A stretch of 64,000 bases of DNA, from the NCBI RefSeq assembly GCF_014250475.1, contig NZ_CP060204.1:1191001-1255000 (forward strand), given 5' to 3'. The notes below the pieces were generated by a model. The model searched no databases, was not told the origin of the DNA, and saw only the letters and a list, made by a program, of their open reading frames with translations. The stretch comes from Selenomonas timonae (GTDB lineage Bacteria; Bacillota; Negativicutes; Selenomonadales; Selenomonadaceae). Shown in pieces: positions 54,082 to 61,930 of the stretch; positions within the stretch are counted from its first letter, which is position 1; the number at the start of each line of letters is the position of its first letter. The position numbers were made by a program, and so were the translations under genes.

Positions 54082-55122
54082 ATGGATATTAAAGTGAGGC
54101 TTGATGGCAGAGAAGCATCTGTTCGCAAGATATTCACAGAGAACGGGACGACCTTGTTAACGGCAGGATATCGCTCCTACTTGGTAGACGGGACTATTAG
54201 AGGAGTGGGCGATGCAGCACATGTTCTGATTGGTTCTTACTCATCTCTAGGGCCACGTATGACATTCCTCTTCCAGGAATCATTCGGATCATCCTATGCA
54301 AGCGGCTTTGCAGGCACTGAGACGGAAAACAATCCAATGGCAGCTCCTGTACGAAGCTGTGGCTCTCAGGTGATTATCGGCAGTGATGTCTGGATCGGCT
54401 GTGATGTGACCATTCATGGAGGAGTATATATCGGAAATGGGGCTGTGGTTGGTGCAGGGGCGGTTGTCACAGAGAATGTTCCGCCGTATACTGTTGTCGT
54501 CGGCAACCCTGTGCGCGTCATTAAGAAGCGATTCGATGCGGAGACAATAGCACGGCTTCAGCACATCAAGTGGTGGTATTGGCCTGCAGAGCAAATCCAG
54601 CAGCATATTTCACTATTGTTGGGTGATGTTGGTACATTTATTGCACGGTTTTCTGCATCGGAGGAGCAGATCCCTTCGGAGCCCTTTTTAGAGAGTCTTA
54701 TTGAGTTTAAGAAAAGGGGGTATATACTTTATTATTTCATACCTGATTTTGAATCCGAGGAGGCAATCTGGCGTAACGTCTTCCGAGACTACTTAGGAGC
54801 CTATACGGTGACAGATCATACTGCGCTGCTCCTCGCGCTGCCTGATGATACGCCGGAGGCTTTTCTTACAGAACTCAGCAGCATGCTTGCAGAGGCAGGA
54901 GAAGATGCCCCTCTTGTTATGACATGTTGCGCAAATACAGTGGGAATAGCATCTATATGGTCTCATATGGATTCTTTTATTACAACGAAAGAGCCTATAT
55001 CTTCCGTGTATGCGGACTATGCGGCAGACAGCGGCGTAAATATTGTCTATGGGCTTGCGCCAAGGGAGCGTATCTTTCCGGCACTGCGGGAGAATGCGGC
55101 ATCCCAAATGCAGATTGTGTGA
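54082..55122 (+). CDS. Left-handed beta-helix acetyltransferase fused to an unnamed module
   Basis: The product has 346 residues. Residues about 1-170 form a hexapeptide-repeat acetyltransferase of the CatB/Vat type ([44 protein letters not shown]). Residues about 205-335 form a separate module ([49 protein letters not shown]) that also occurs in the next gene and in the pseudogene at 41768. The protein lacks the GT2 domain that follows this module in the next gene. It probably O- or N-acetylates a sugar of the glycan; the second module is unexplained but looks like part of a GT-B glycosyltransferase. Confidence 0.75.
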   Translation: MDIKVRLDGREASVRKIFTENGTTLLTAGYRSYLVDGTIRGVGDAAHVLIGSYSSLGPRMTFLFQESFGSSYASGFAGTETENNPMAAPVRSCGSQVIIGSDVWIGCDVTIHGGVYIGNGAVVGAGAVVTENVPPYTVVVGNPVRVIKKRFDAETIARLQHIKWWYWPAEQIQQHISLLLGDVGTFIARFSASEEQIPSEPFLESLIEFKKRGYILYYFIPDFESEEAIWRNVFRDYLGAYTVTDHTALLLALPDDTPEAFLTELSSMLAEAGEDAPLVMTCCANTVGIASIWSHMDSFITTKEPISSVYADYAADSGVNIVYGLAPRERIFPALRENAASQMQIV

Positions 55123-55145
55123 TGTTTTGATCGGGGGAGTAGGTC

Positions 55146-57077
55146 GTGTTTATTCAGGTCAGTCTTGAGCGAGCTGCAGAGACTCGTATGCTGCATCAGG
55201 ACGGCAGGGGCTTCATGACCGTAGGCGCCGGTTCCTATGTGGCGGACGGGATCATTGAGCATGGCAGTCAGCGGCTGCACGTACTTGTTGGACGATACTC
55301 TTCTTTGACGGGGCATGTCCTGTTTGAGATCGGGATGAACCATGACTATCATCGGACTGCAGCCTATCCATTTGAGGAGTTTTTTTATACCGATGGGATA
55401 TCGAATCATGCCTTCCATGTCAATAACAATCAGATCATTATCGGGCATGATGTAAAAATCGGCGAGGATGTCATCATTCTTGGGGGCGTTCATATTGGCA
55501 GCGGAGCAATTGTCCGTTCGGGCGCTGTTGTTGCAAAGGACATTCCGCCCTATGCCATCGTTGAGGGGAATCCCGCTCAGGTTACAGGATACCGGTATGA
55601 TGAAGAAACGATTGAGCGGCTTTTGAATATTCAATGGTGGAACTGGCCAGAGGAAAAGATACAAGAGTGTGAGCAGTCTCTGCAAAACAATGCGAAAGCG
55701 TTTGCAGAACAATTCTCTGCAGCAGATAATGTTGCACAGCCCGATGAGATCGGACAGGCGCTTGCATCGTTGAGAGAGCAGGGATACGTTATTTATTACT
55801 TGGTAGCGGATTTTACAGCGCATGAAAGTATATGGCGAAAGGTGCTCCTGGATTATTTGTCGGCGTATACTGCTGATCGTCCGTCCGACCTCCTCGTTGA
55901 AATTTCCAAGGAAGGTTTTTCGACAGAGCGTCAAGAGCTTCTCTCATTGCTCTCCATGTGTCATACGGATGCGCCACTGGTGCAGATATACACATCTGAG
56001 AATTCTTCATTCCACATGCTTGAGATGGTAGATTTCCTCATCACGACGAGGGAAGAAATCTCTGCTGCATATGCGGATTATGCTCTTCGTTCCGGCGTGA
56101 AGATGGTCTACGGGGGGGATGTGAGGGAGCGTCTCTTTCATCCACCAAGAGAATACGATATAAGCGTTGGCGTTATGACCTACCGGTCGGATTATGACCA
56201 GCTGTATACGACACTGTACTCCATCATTTGCCAGCAGGGTTGCTCCTATGAAATTGTCATCGGAGATGATGGAACACAGGACTTCCGGCAGGAGGAGATT
56301 GAACTCTGGATGCTGCGCCATGGCTTTCGTAACTATATGATTGTGCGCAGCCCGGAGAATAAGGGGATAGTGCAGAATGCAATGAGCATCCTTCATTCGA
56401 TGCGCGGGCGCTATGTGAAGATGATCTCGCCGGGGGACTACTTATATGATGATCGTGTTCTCTCTCGTATGATGGACTTCATGAAAACGGAAGGGTGGCA
56501 AATTGCCTTTGGGCGCAGTTGTTTCTATGCTAAGGAGGAGGACACATATCGCATCTTTGACCGCATGCAGCCTTTTCAGCTAAAATCCTATAAAGAGCGA
56601 GACTATGATGCGGTAAAGCAGGCCTATCTTGTTTGTCAGGACTATGTAGTTGGTGCCGCATTTATGGGGGAGCGTGGCCTTGTAACAGCCTACACAGAGC
56701 TGATCTATGGTCGGGTGGTATATGCAGAGGATTCGGCATACGTCATTATGGCTGCCGATGACATTCGCTTCGGGTTTTGGGATCACAACCTTATATGGTA
56801 TGAGTGCGGGACGGGGATATCGGGCGGAAAATCTGAGCAGTGGAAGGCGCGTCTTTGGCATGACAATCTGGCAACGCTCGCTATTATTGCAGAGCGTCAT
56901 ACAGAACTAAGAGACCTCTGCCACTGGCACGCAGAGGGACGACCTTCTAATTCTCCGTACGCTGAGATTGTCACGAGCTACTATGCGGAGGTGGATCGGA
57001 TACTCGAGACCGAGACCTATTTGCAGGATGTTGACCCTCGTGAACTGCAAAAACTGATGGAACGTAATATACTATGA
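55146..57077 (+). CDS. Trimodular protein: beta-helix acetyltransferase + unnamed module + GT2
   Basis: From GTG 55146 the product has 643 residues. Residues 1-190 form a hexapeptide acetyltransferase (IIIGHDVKIGEDVIILGG, PPYAIVEGNPAQV). Residues about 205-345 form the same middle module as in the preceding gene (GYVIYYLVADFTAHESIWRK, FLITTREEISAAYADYALRSG). Residues about 350-600 form a GT2 domain (YDISVGVMTYRSDY, VIGDDGTQDF, KMISPGDYLYDDRV). The chain would acetylate and transfer sugars in one protein. It is the last gene of the cluster and ends before convergent terminators. The GTG start follows GGGGGAG. Confidence 0.82.
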   Translation: MFIQVSLERAAETRMLHQDGRGFMTVGAGSYVADGIIEHGSQRLHVLVGRYSSLTGHVLFEIGMNHDYHRTAAYPFEEFFYTDGISNHAFHVNNNQIIIGHDVKIGEDVIILGGVHIGSGAIVRSGAVVAKDIPPYAIVEGNPAQVTGYRYDEETIERLLNIQWWNWPEEKIQECEQSLQNNAKAFAEQFSAADNVAQPDEIGQALASLREQGYVIYYLVADFTAHESIWRKVLLDYLSAYTADRPSDLLVEISKEGFSTERQELLSLLSMCHTDAPLVQIYTSENSSFHMLEMVDFLITTREEISAAYADYALRSGVKMVYGGDVRERLFHPPREYDISVGVMTYRSDYDQLYTTLYSIICQQGCSYEIVIGDDGTQDFRQEEIELWMLRHGFRNYMIVRSPENKGIVQNAMSILHSMRGRYVKMISPGDYLYDDRVLSRMMDFMKTEGWQIAFGRSCFYAKEEDTYRIFDRMQPFQLKSYKERDYDAVKQAYLVCQDYVVGAAFMGERGLVTAYTELIYGRVVYAEDSAYVIMAADDIRFGFWDHNLIWYECGTGISGGKSEQWKARLWHDNLATLAIIAERHTELRDLCHWHAEGRPSNSPYAEIVTSYYAEVDRILETETYLQDVDPRELQKLMERNIL

Positions 57078-57144
57078 TGGCGATATGGTGAGTCCGAGAG
57101 GAATTGTTCATTCCTTTATAGGTATCGGGAATGAAAAAGGACAA

Positions 57145-57169
57145 TAAAAAAGCCCCCTCATAGGGGGCT
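57145..57169 (-). terminator. Terminator of rpsT (minus strand)
   Basis: On the minus strand AGCCCCCT pairs with AGGGGGCT around a three-base loop, followed by TTTTTTATTG. Confidence 0.85.
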
Positions 57170-57187
57170 ATACGCTACATGTTCAAA

Positions 57188-57215
57188 CCACCAACTCACA
57201 TTGGTGGCTTTTTTA
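57188..57215 (+). terminator. Terminator of the glycan cluster (plus strand)
   Basis: CCACCAA pairs with TTGGTGG, followed by CTTTTTTA. It abuts the rpsT stop codon; the two terminators face each other. Confidence 0.82.
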
Positions 57216-57482
57216 TTACTGTGCCAGTGCGTTGACCTTCTTGGCAAGACGCGACTTCTTGCGTGCTGCAGCGTTCTTGTGATAGACGTTGTTTGCAGCC
57301 GCCTGATCGATGGACTTGTATGCCGCAACGAGGAGGTTTTTCGCCTCGTCTGCGTTGCCTGCTGCAACAGCGTCATTGACGCTGCGGATGGCGCGGCGGA
57401 CGCGTGTCTTCTCCGCAACATTACGTGCACGGCGCTTGGCGTCAGACTTAACACTCAGAATGGATGCCTTGATATTCGGCAA
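57216..57482 (-). CDS. rpsT: 30S ribosomal protein S20
   Basis: From TTG 57482 the product has 88 residues, the standard length, starting with the canonical (M)PNIKASILSVKSDAKR and continuing with the basic helical S20 sequence (NVYHKNAAARKKSRLAKKV). GAGGGGG is optimally placed for the TTG. A GTG three codons upstream (57491) lies inside that ribosome-binding site and is less likely. S20 binds 16S rRNA early in 30S assembly. In Escherichia coli rpsT also starts with UUG and is autoregulated through it. Confidence 0.92.
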   Translation of the reverse strand: MPNIKASILSVKSDAKRRARNVAEKTRVRRAIRSVNDAVAAGNADEAKNLLVAAYKSIDQAAANNVYHKNAAARKKSRLAKKVNALAQ

Positions 57483-57517
57483 ATCGTTCACCCCCTCAAC
57501 GAAAAATGTACTGCGTT

Positions 57518-57546
57518 ATTCTATCACACGGCTTTTGAAAATGCAA
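57518..57546 (-). promoter_or_regulatory. Promoter of rpsT inside the end of the ATPase-like gene
   Basis: On the minus strand TTGCAT (57541-57546), 17-base spacer, TAGAAT (57518-57523). The upstream gene ends within the spacer. Confidence 0.65.
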
Positions 57547-58336
57547 ATTTTTTTTCGTACACCTGCGCAAGGTGAAGACTCTCGGTATTGAGCAGGATGA
57601 GGGCGGTGGAGGCTGCGTGCCAGAGTGCGCCCCCGAAAGGGCTTAGGATGCCCACTGCGGCAAGTCCGATGCCGATGAAGTTCATTGTATATCCAAAGAT
57701 TGCATTTTGCTCGATTTTCTGCCGCAGCTGGTGTGCCGTACGCAGAAGGAGCGGGAGCTGAGAGAGATCGTCGCTCGCGCATATGATGTCTGCATCTGAG
57801 GCGGCGGAGCTGCCTAATACGATGTGCAGGCAGGCTTTCTCGGACGCACTGCGATTGTCCGTGCTTCCTTGAATGTACGCTGTGGAGACGGCAAAGGGAT
57901 CGTTGGACGGGGGAAGCGCTGTCCGTATGTCACGGATGCCCGCCTGTGCTGCAAGTTGCGCAGCATCGCTTGTCCCGATGGGGGGGAGGAGTACGGGATG
58001 CATCCCCATGCGGCGGAGTTTGTCCATGAGCTGCGGCGCATCTGTCTGCATCGTGCCTGTAGGGGCAATGGCGCCTGTTGTAAAGGCGATGTTCTCCATA
58101 TGTGAGAGCTGCTCCAGTGTCGCACTCGTCCTTATGCGGATGCCGTGCGCTGTGAGCCAGCCGGCAGCCGCAGATACAGCCATCGGCTTAGCGTGGACAA
58201 AGGCGTAGGGGCTGAATGCGAGGAGCGCGGTAAAGGCGCGTATCAAATCGCCCGTGCCACAGTAGATCAGCACAGCAAAGACGAGGGCGACGGCGTAAAG
58301 TTTTAGAAGTGCTTTATTGTTTGATATGCTGTGCAT
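57524..58336 (-). CDS. Compact P1B-type ATPase homologue lacking catalytic motifs
   Basis: The product has 270 residues and follows the order of a heavy-metal P-type ATPase in shrunken form. The CPC metal site is SPY (LLAFSPYAFVHAKPMAVSAA). The phosphorylation motif DKTGT is replaced by FTTGAIAPTG with no Asp. The hinge GDGxNDxP is absent. The C-terminal pair of membrane helices (QKIEQNAIFGYTMNFIGIGLA) is well kept. It cannot pump by the known mechanism. It may be a regulatory or structural relative, or a decaying gene that still has an intact frame. AAAGGAGG precedes the ATG, and a TetR gene diverges. Confidence 0.65.
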   Translation of the reverse strand: MHSISNNKALLKLYAVALVFAVLIYCGTGDLIRAFTALLAFSPYAFVHAKPMAVSAAAGWLTAHGIRIRTSATLEQLSHMENIAFTTGAIAPTGTMQTDAPQLMDKLRRMGMHPVLLPPIGTSDAAQLAAQAGIRDIRTALPPSNDPFAVSTAYIQGSTDNRSASEKACLHIVLGSSAASDADIICASDDLSQLPLLLRTAHQLRQKIEQNAIFGYTMNFIGIGLAAVGILSPFGGALWHAASTALILLNTESLHLAQVYEKKFAFSKAV

Positions 58337-58393
58337 TGGGTAATCCTCCTTTTATCACACTGTGTGAGCAGTGCACTCGTGCAAAAGACGAAC

Positions 58394-58422
58394 TTGTTTC
58401 AGTTTTGAACATATAGTACAAT
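58394..58422 (+). promoter_or_regulatory. Promoter of the TetR regulator gene
   Basis: TTGTTT (58394-58399), 17-base spacer, TACAAT (58417-58422). The 184-base gap between the two divergent genes holds it; the leftward promoter of the ATPase-like gene was not clear. Confidence 0.55.
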
Positions 58423-58520
58423 AGAAGCAGAGAAAACGTAAGAAACAGTTCGATGGAAATGTCCGTTATCGGACAAAACACGTAATATGTTCATGTGAGT
58501 GAAATAGAAAGAGAAAGTTT

Positions 58521-59081
58521 ATGGAGCGACGCCGCAAAAAGACGAGACAGGCAATCCTTGCCGCATTTCAAGAACTCCTCGCGCACAAGCGCTATGAAAA
58601 TATCATCGTGCAGGAGATCATCGAGGCTGCCGATGTCGGGCGCAGCACGTTCTACGCGCATTTCGAGACGAAGGATATGCTCCTGCGCGCCATGTGCGAG
58701 GATATGTTTGCCCATGTGCTCGAGGATGTGACAGACGAGGGCAGTCACGATTTCTCGCATGACCCCGACAATCCGGCGATGATCGTCTCGCACATGCTCT
58801 ATCATATGCAGGATCAGCAGCGGAATATCCGAGGGCTGCTGACCTGTGAGAGCAGGGACATCTTTCTCCAATACTTTCGCGACAAGCTGCGCGAGACACT
58901 CACTGCGCGTGGGCATTCACTCCTGCGCGAGCACGCACTCCCAGAGGGCTTCCTCATCAACCACATCACGGGCAGCTTCGTGCTGATGGTGGAGTGGTGG
59001 ATGCAGAACGGCTGCCGTGAGTCTCCCGAGGAAATGTCGGAGATGTACGCCGCACTGATCACGCCAATTTTTCATATATAA
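58521..59081 (+). CDS. TetR/AcrR-family regulator
   Basis: The product has 186 residues: an N-terminal HTH (about 6-52, with IIVQEIIEAADVGRSTFYAHF) and a C-terminal ligand domain of the TetR_C_8 kind (about 75-180). It diverges from the P1B-like gene, so it may control that gene and itself; the ligand is not known. It starts with ATG 58521 about 100 bases after its promoter, with AGAAAG upstream. Confidence 0.88.
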   Translation: MERRRKKTRQAILAAFQELLAHKRYENIIVQEIIEAADVGRSTFYAHFETKDMLLRAMCEDMFAHVLEDVTDEGSHDFSHDPDNPAMIVSHMLYHMQDQQRNIRGLLTCESRDIFLQYFRDKLRETLTARGHSLLREHALPEGFLINHITGSFVLMVEWWMQNGCRESPEEMSEMYAALITPIFHI

Positions 59082-59153
59082 ATGAAGCACGATGAATGGA
59101 AAAATTTGAACATATGACAAATGTCTTGTCAGAAATTTTTCTTTGTAAACTTC

Positions 59154-59182
59154 TTGATTCGGAGGCAAACATAGGGTACAAT
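59154..59182 (+). promoter_or_regulatory. Promoter of the glg operon
   Basis: TTGATT (59154-59159), 17-base spacer, TACAAT (59177-59182), leaving a leader of almost 290 bases before glgC. Confidence 0.7.
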
Positions 59183-59227
59183 AATAGTATGATAAATATG
59201 AGGAATGGAAGGTACGAAAGTCCCTCG

Positions 59228-59323
59228 TCGTTTTATGATTAATTTGAAAAAAGACTGAAAGCACGGCAAGAACTTGCAGGAAATTCGGCTTATTTATCGA
59301 ATTAGGTAAGTATCATAAAACGA
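59228..59323 (+). promoter_or_regulatory. Possible multi-stem structure in the glgC leader
   Basis: TCGTTTTATGAT (59228-59239) pairs perfectly with ATCATAAAACGA (59312-59323). Inside lie two smaller stems, GCAAG-AA-CTTGC and AATTCG...CGAATT. A ribosome-binding sequence AAGGAGG follows right after the outer stem. The layout resembles a riboswitch or protein-binding leader; it matches no family I recall. Confidence 0.4.
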
Positions 59324-59475
59324 ATCAAGGAGGATCAATACGACAGAAATGAGCGAAATCTCATTGAAATCGGCAGGAATACGGCGAAACGGATGGGTGT
59401 ACGGCAAGCCCGACCGATTTGCCATTGCATATATGTTGGGGATACCACCCGGTATCCGTGAGGGGAGAAATACCT

Positions 59476-60630
59476 ATGAGAAAAACAGAGTGCTTGGCAA
59501 TGATTCTGGCAGGCGGACAAGGCAGCCGCCTTGGTGCGCTCACGAAGCGCGTCGCAAAGCCGGCGGTTCCGTTTGGGGGGAAATACCGCATCATTGACTT
59601 CCCGCTGAGCAACTGTGTCAACTCCGGCATCGAAAAGGTCGGCGTGCTGACACAGTATCGTCCTCTGGAGCTGAACCAGTACCTTGGCTCGGGAAGTGCA
59701 TGGGATCTCGATAAGCGCGACGGCGGGCTCTTCGTTCTGCCGCCCTACGCACGCGAGAAGGGGGCGGAGTGGTATCGCGGCACGGCAGATGCGATCTACC
59801 AGAACCTCAACTTCATCGACATGGCGGATCCCGACTATGTGCTGATCCTCTCGGGTGACCATATCTATACGATGGACTATGCGTGGATGCTTGAAACGCA
59901 CAAGAAGAACAAGGCGCAGGCGACGATCGGCGTCTTCGAGGTGCCGTGGGATGAGGCGCCGCGCTTTGGCATTATGAATACGGACGAGAGCGGACGGATT
60001 GTCGAGTTTGAGGAAAAGCCGGCGAAGCCGAAGAGCAATCTCGCTTCCATGGGTATTTATATTTTCAATCGGGACTACCTTGCCGAGTATCTCACAGCAG
60101 ACGCCAAGAGCGAGACCTCGAGCCATGACTTCGGCAAGGACATCATCCCGAAGATGCTCGCCGATGAGGGGCGCCTCTACTCCTATGCCTTCAACGGCTA
60201 CTGGAAGGACGTGGGCACGATCGAGAGCCTCTGGCAGGCGAACATGGATCTCCTGCAGGATGAGCCGCCGTTCGAGCTCTCGGGCAAGTGGCGCATCTAC
60301 TCGTTCAACCCGTCCATGCCGCCGCAGTTCGTTGGCAAAGAGGCGAAGATCACGCGCTCGATGATCAGCGAGGGCTCCATGATCCTCGGCACGGTTGAGA
60401 ACTCCGTAATCTTCCCCGGTGTGCGCGTCGGCAAGGGCGCTGTTGTGCGCAACTCGGTTCTCCTTCCGTCTGCGGTCGTTGCGGACGGCGCGCTCGTCGA
60501 CTATGCGATCCTCGCACAGCGCGCAGTGATCGAGGAGGGCGCGCAGGTCACCGGTCAGGAGTCGCAGATCACGGTCATCCCCGAGGGGGAGACGGTGTCG
60601 GCTGCCTCGACTGAGCAGCGTGTCGGCTGA
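59476..60630 (+). CDS. glgC: Glucose-1-phosphate adenylyltransferase
   Basis: From ATG 59476 (GAGGGGAG upstream) the product has 384 residues. [16 protein letters not shown] binds the nucleotide, [11 protein letters not shown] and [10 protein letters not shown] the sugar phosphate, and the C-terminal beta-helix lies at about 285-375. It makes ADP-glucose, the donor for glycogen synthesis and the usual control point. glgD follows after 30 bases. The Firmicute-type GlgC/GlgD pair forms a heterotetramer. Confidence 0.93.
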   Translation: MRKTECLAMILAGGQGSRLGALTKRVAKPAVPFGGKYRIIDFPLSNCVNSGIEKVGVLTQYRPLELNQYLGSGSAWDLDKRDGGLFVLPPYAREKGAEWYRGTADAIYQNLNFIDMADPDYVLILSGDHIYTMDYAWMLETHKKNKAQATIGVFEVPWDEAPRFGIMNTDESGRIVEFEEKPAKPKSNLASMGIYIFNRDYLAEYLTADAKSETSSHDFGKDIIPKMLADEGRLYSYAFNGYWKDVGTIESLWQANMDLLQDEPPFELSGKWRIYSFNPSMPPQFVGKEAKITRSMISEGSMILGTVENSVIFPGVRVGKGAVVRNSVLLPSAVVADGALVDYAILAQRAVIEEGAQVTGQESQITVIPEGETVSAASTEQRVG

Positions 60631-60660
60631 TTCGCACACAGAGAATGGAGTGAACATACA

Positions 60661-61767
60661 ATGAACAGCGTGATGGGTCTCATCAACCTGCAGGAGGACG
60701 GCAGTCTCATTCGGGAACTCGCCGACCGGCGTGCGGTTGAATCCATTCCCTTCGCCGGACGTTACCGCCTCATCGACTTTGCTCTCTCGAGCATGGTCAA
60801 CTCCGGCGTCAACAAGGTGGGCATCATGCTCCCCGATGAACCGCGCTCCGTGCTCGACCATCTACGCTCCGGCAAAGACTGGGATCTGGCGCGTCGCCAC
60901 GACGGACTCTTCTACCTGCCGGCAGCAGCGGATGATGCCCAACGCCACAAGGGCGATCTCAAGAATTTCTATCACAACCTGGACTTCATCGAGCACGCCT
61001 CCTCGCGCTACATCCTGCTGACGAACGGCAGCTTTGTCTACAACATCGACTTTGGCAAGGTGCTGCGCTTCCATCAGAATACGGGCGCGGACATCACGCT
61101 CGTCTCGCATACGACGATTGACGAGAATACGGGCAACAACATCGTGCTCGACACGGCGGAGAACGGTCTCGTTCTCGACATTGCAGAGAAACCGGTCGCC
61201 TATCAGGGTATGAAGGTGTCCATGGGCATCTACCTCATGGACAAGCGCGCGTTCGTCGAGATTGTCCGCCATGCCTATGAGCGCGGGGGGCTCGACTTCA
61301 TGCTCGATGGCATCATCCGTCGCGCAGATGACTATACGATGTTCGCCTACGAGCATGGTGGCTACATGGCACATGTGGACTCTATGTCGACCTACTATCG
61401 GGCGAATATGGAAATCCTCGATCCCGAGGTTTGGCAGGATCTCTTCATGGGCGAGCGTCCCGTCTACACGAAGATCAAGGACGGTGTGCCCGTGCAGTAC
61501 AAAGAGACCGCCAAGGTCACGAATTCTCTCATCGCGAACGGCTGCATCGTGCGCGGTGAGGTGGAGAACAGCATCCTGTTCCGCGGGGTAAAGGTGGGCA
61601 AGGATGTGAAGATCCGCAATTCGATCATCATGCAGAAATGTGACATTCAGGATGGCGCGCTCGTAGAGAATGTCATCTGCGACAAGAACGTCACCATCAC
61701 GGCGGAGAAGTGGCTGAAGGGCGCTGCGGAGTATCCGCTGGTGATCAAGAAGAATGTCACAATCTAA
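60661..61767 (+). CDS. glgD: GlgD, regulatory-type subunit of ADP-glucose pyrophosphorylase
   Basis: The product has 368 residues and aligns with GlgC, but the nucleotide-binding motif GGxGxRL is lost (MGLINLQEDGSLIRELADRR). Such GlgD proteins are inactive alone and tune GlgC in Firmicutes. The C-terminal beta-helix repeats (VENSILFRGVKVGKDVKIRN) are kept. It lies between glgC and glgP. Confidence 0.93.
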   Translation: MNSVMGLINLQEDGSLIRELADRRAVESIPFAGRYRLIDFALSSMVNSGVNKVGIMLPDEPRSVLDHLRSGKDWDLARRHDGLFYLPAAADDAQRHKGDLKNFYHNLDFIEHASSRYILLTNGSFVYNIDFGKVLRFHQNTGADITLVSHTTIDENTGNNIVLDTAENGLVLDIAEKPVAYQGMKVSMGIYLMDKRAFVEIVRHAYERGGLDFMLDGIIRRADDYTMFAYEHGGYMAHVDSMSTYYRANMEILDPEVWQDLFMGERPVYTKIKDGVPVQYKETAKVTNSLIANGCIVRGEVENSILFRGVKVGKDVKIRNSIIMQKCDIQDGALVENVICDKNVTITAEKWLKGAAEYPLVIKKNVTI

Positions 61768-61780
61768 ACGTTGTTTGTTT

Positions 61781-61846
61781 GCCGTTAGCGGTTCCTTCCC
61801 CGCTCCGACGTTCGGAGCGGGAGGGACTATAACGGCTTCTTGTTTC
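61781..61846 (+). terminator. Nested hairpin after glgD
   Basis: An outer stem GCCGTTA/TAACGGC encloses an inner stem CCGCTCCGA/TCGGAGCGG, followed by TTCTTGTTT. It may partly terminate before glgP or protect the upstream message. Confidence 0.6.
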
Positions 61847-61930
61847 TGATACTTCTTATGGGGATTGCCGTCGTATGCGACAAGAGAAGGTCGGGGAGAG
61901 CAAGAGAAGTTTGGAAAAGGAGTGGACGAT

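Noticed and set aside
59349-59597. 82-codon frame overlapping the glgC start
   Set aside because: A ribosome-binding sequence lies upstream, but most of the frame is an out-of-frame reading of glgC. It is kept only as a possible upstream ORF in the leader finding.
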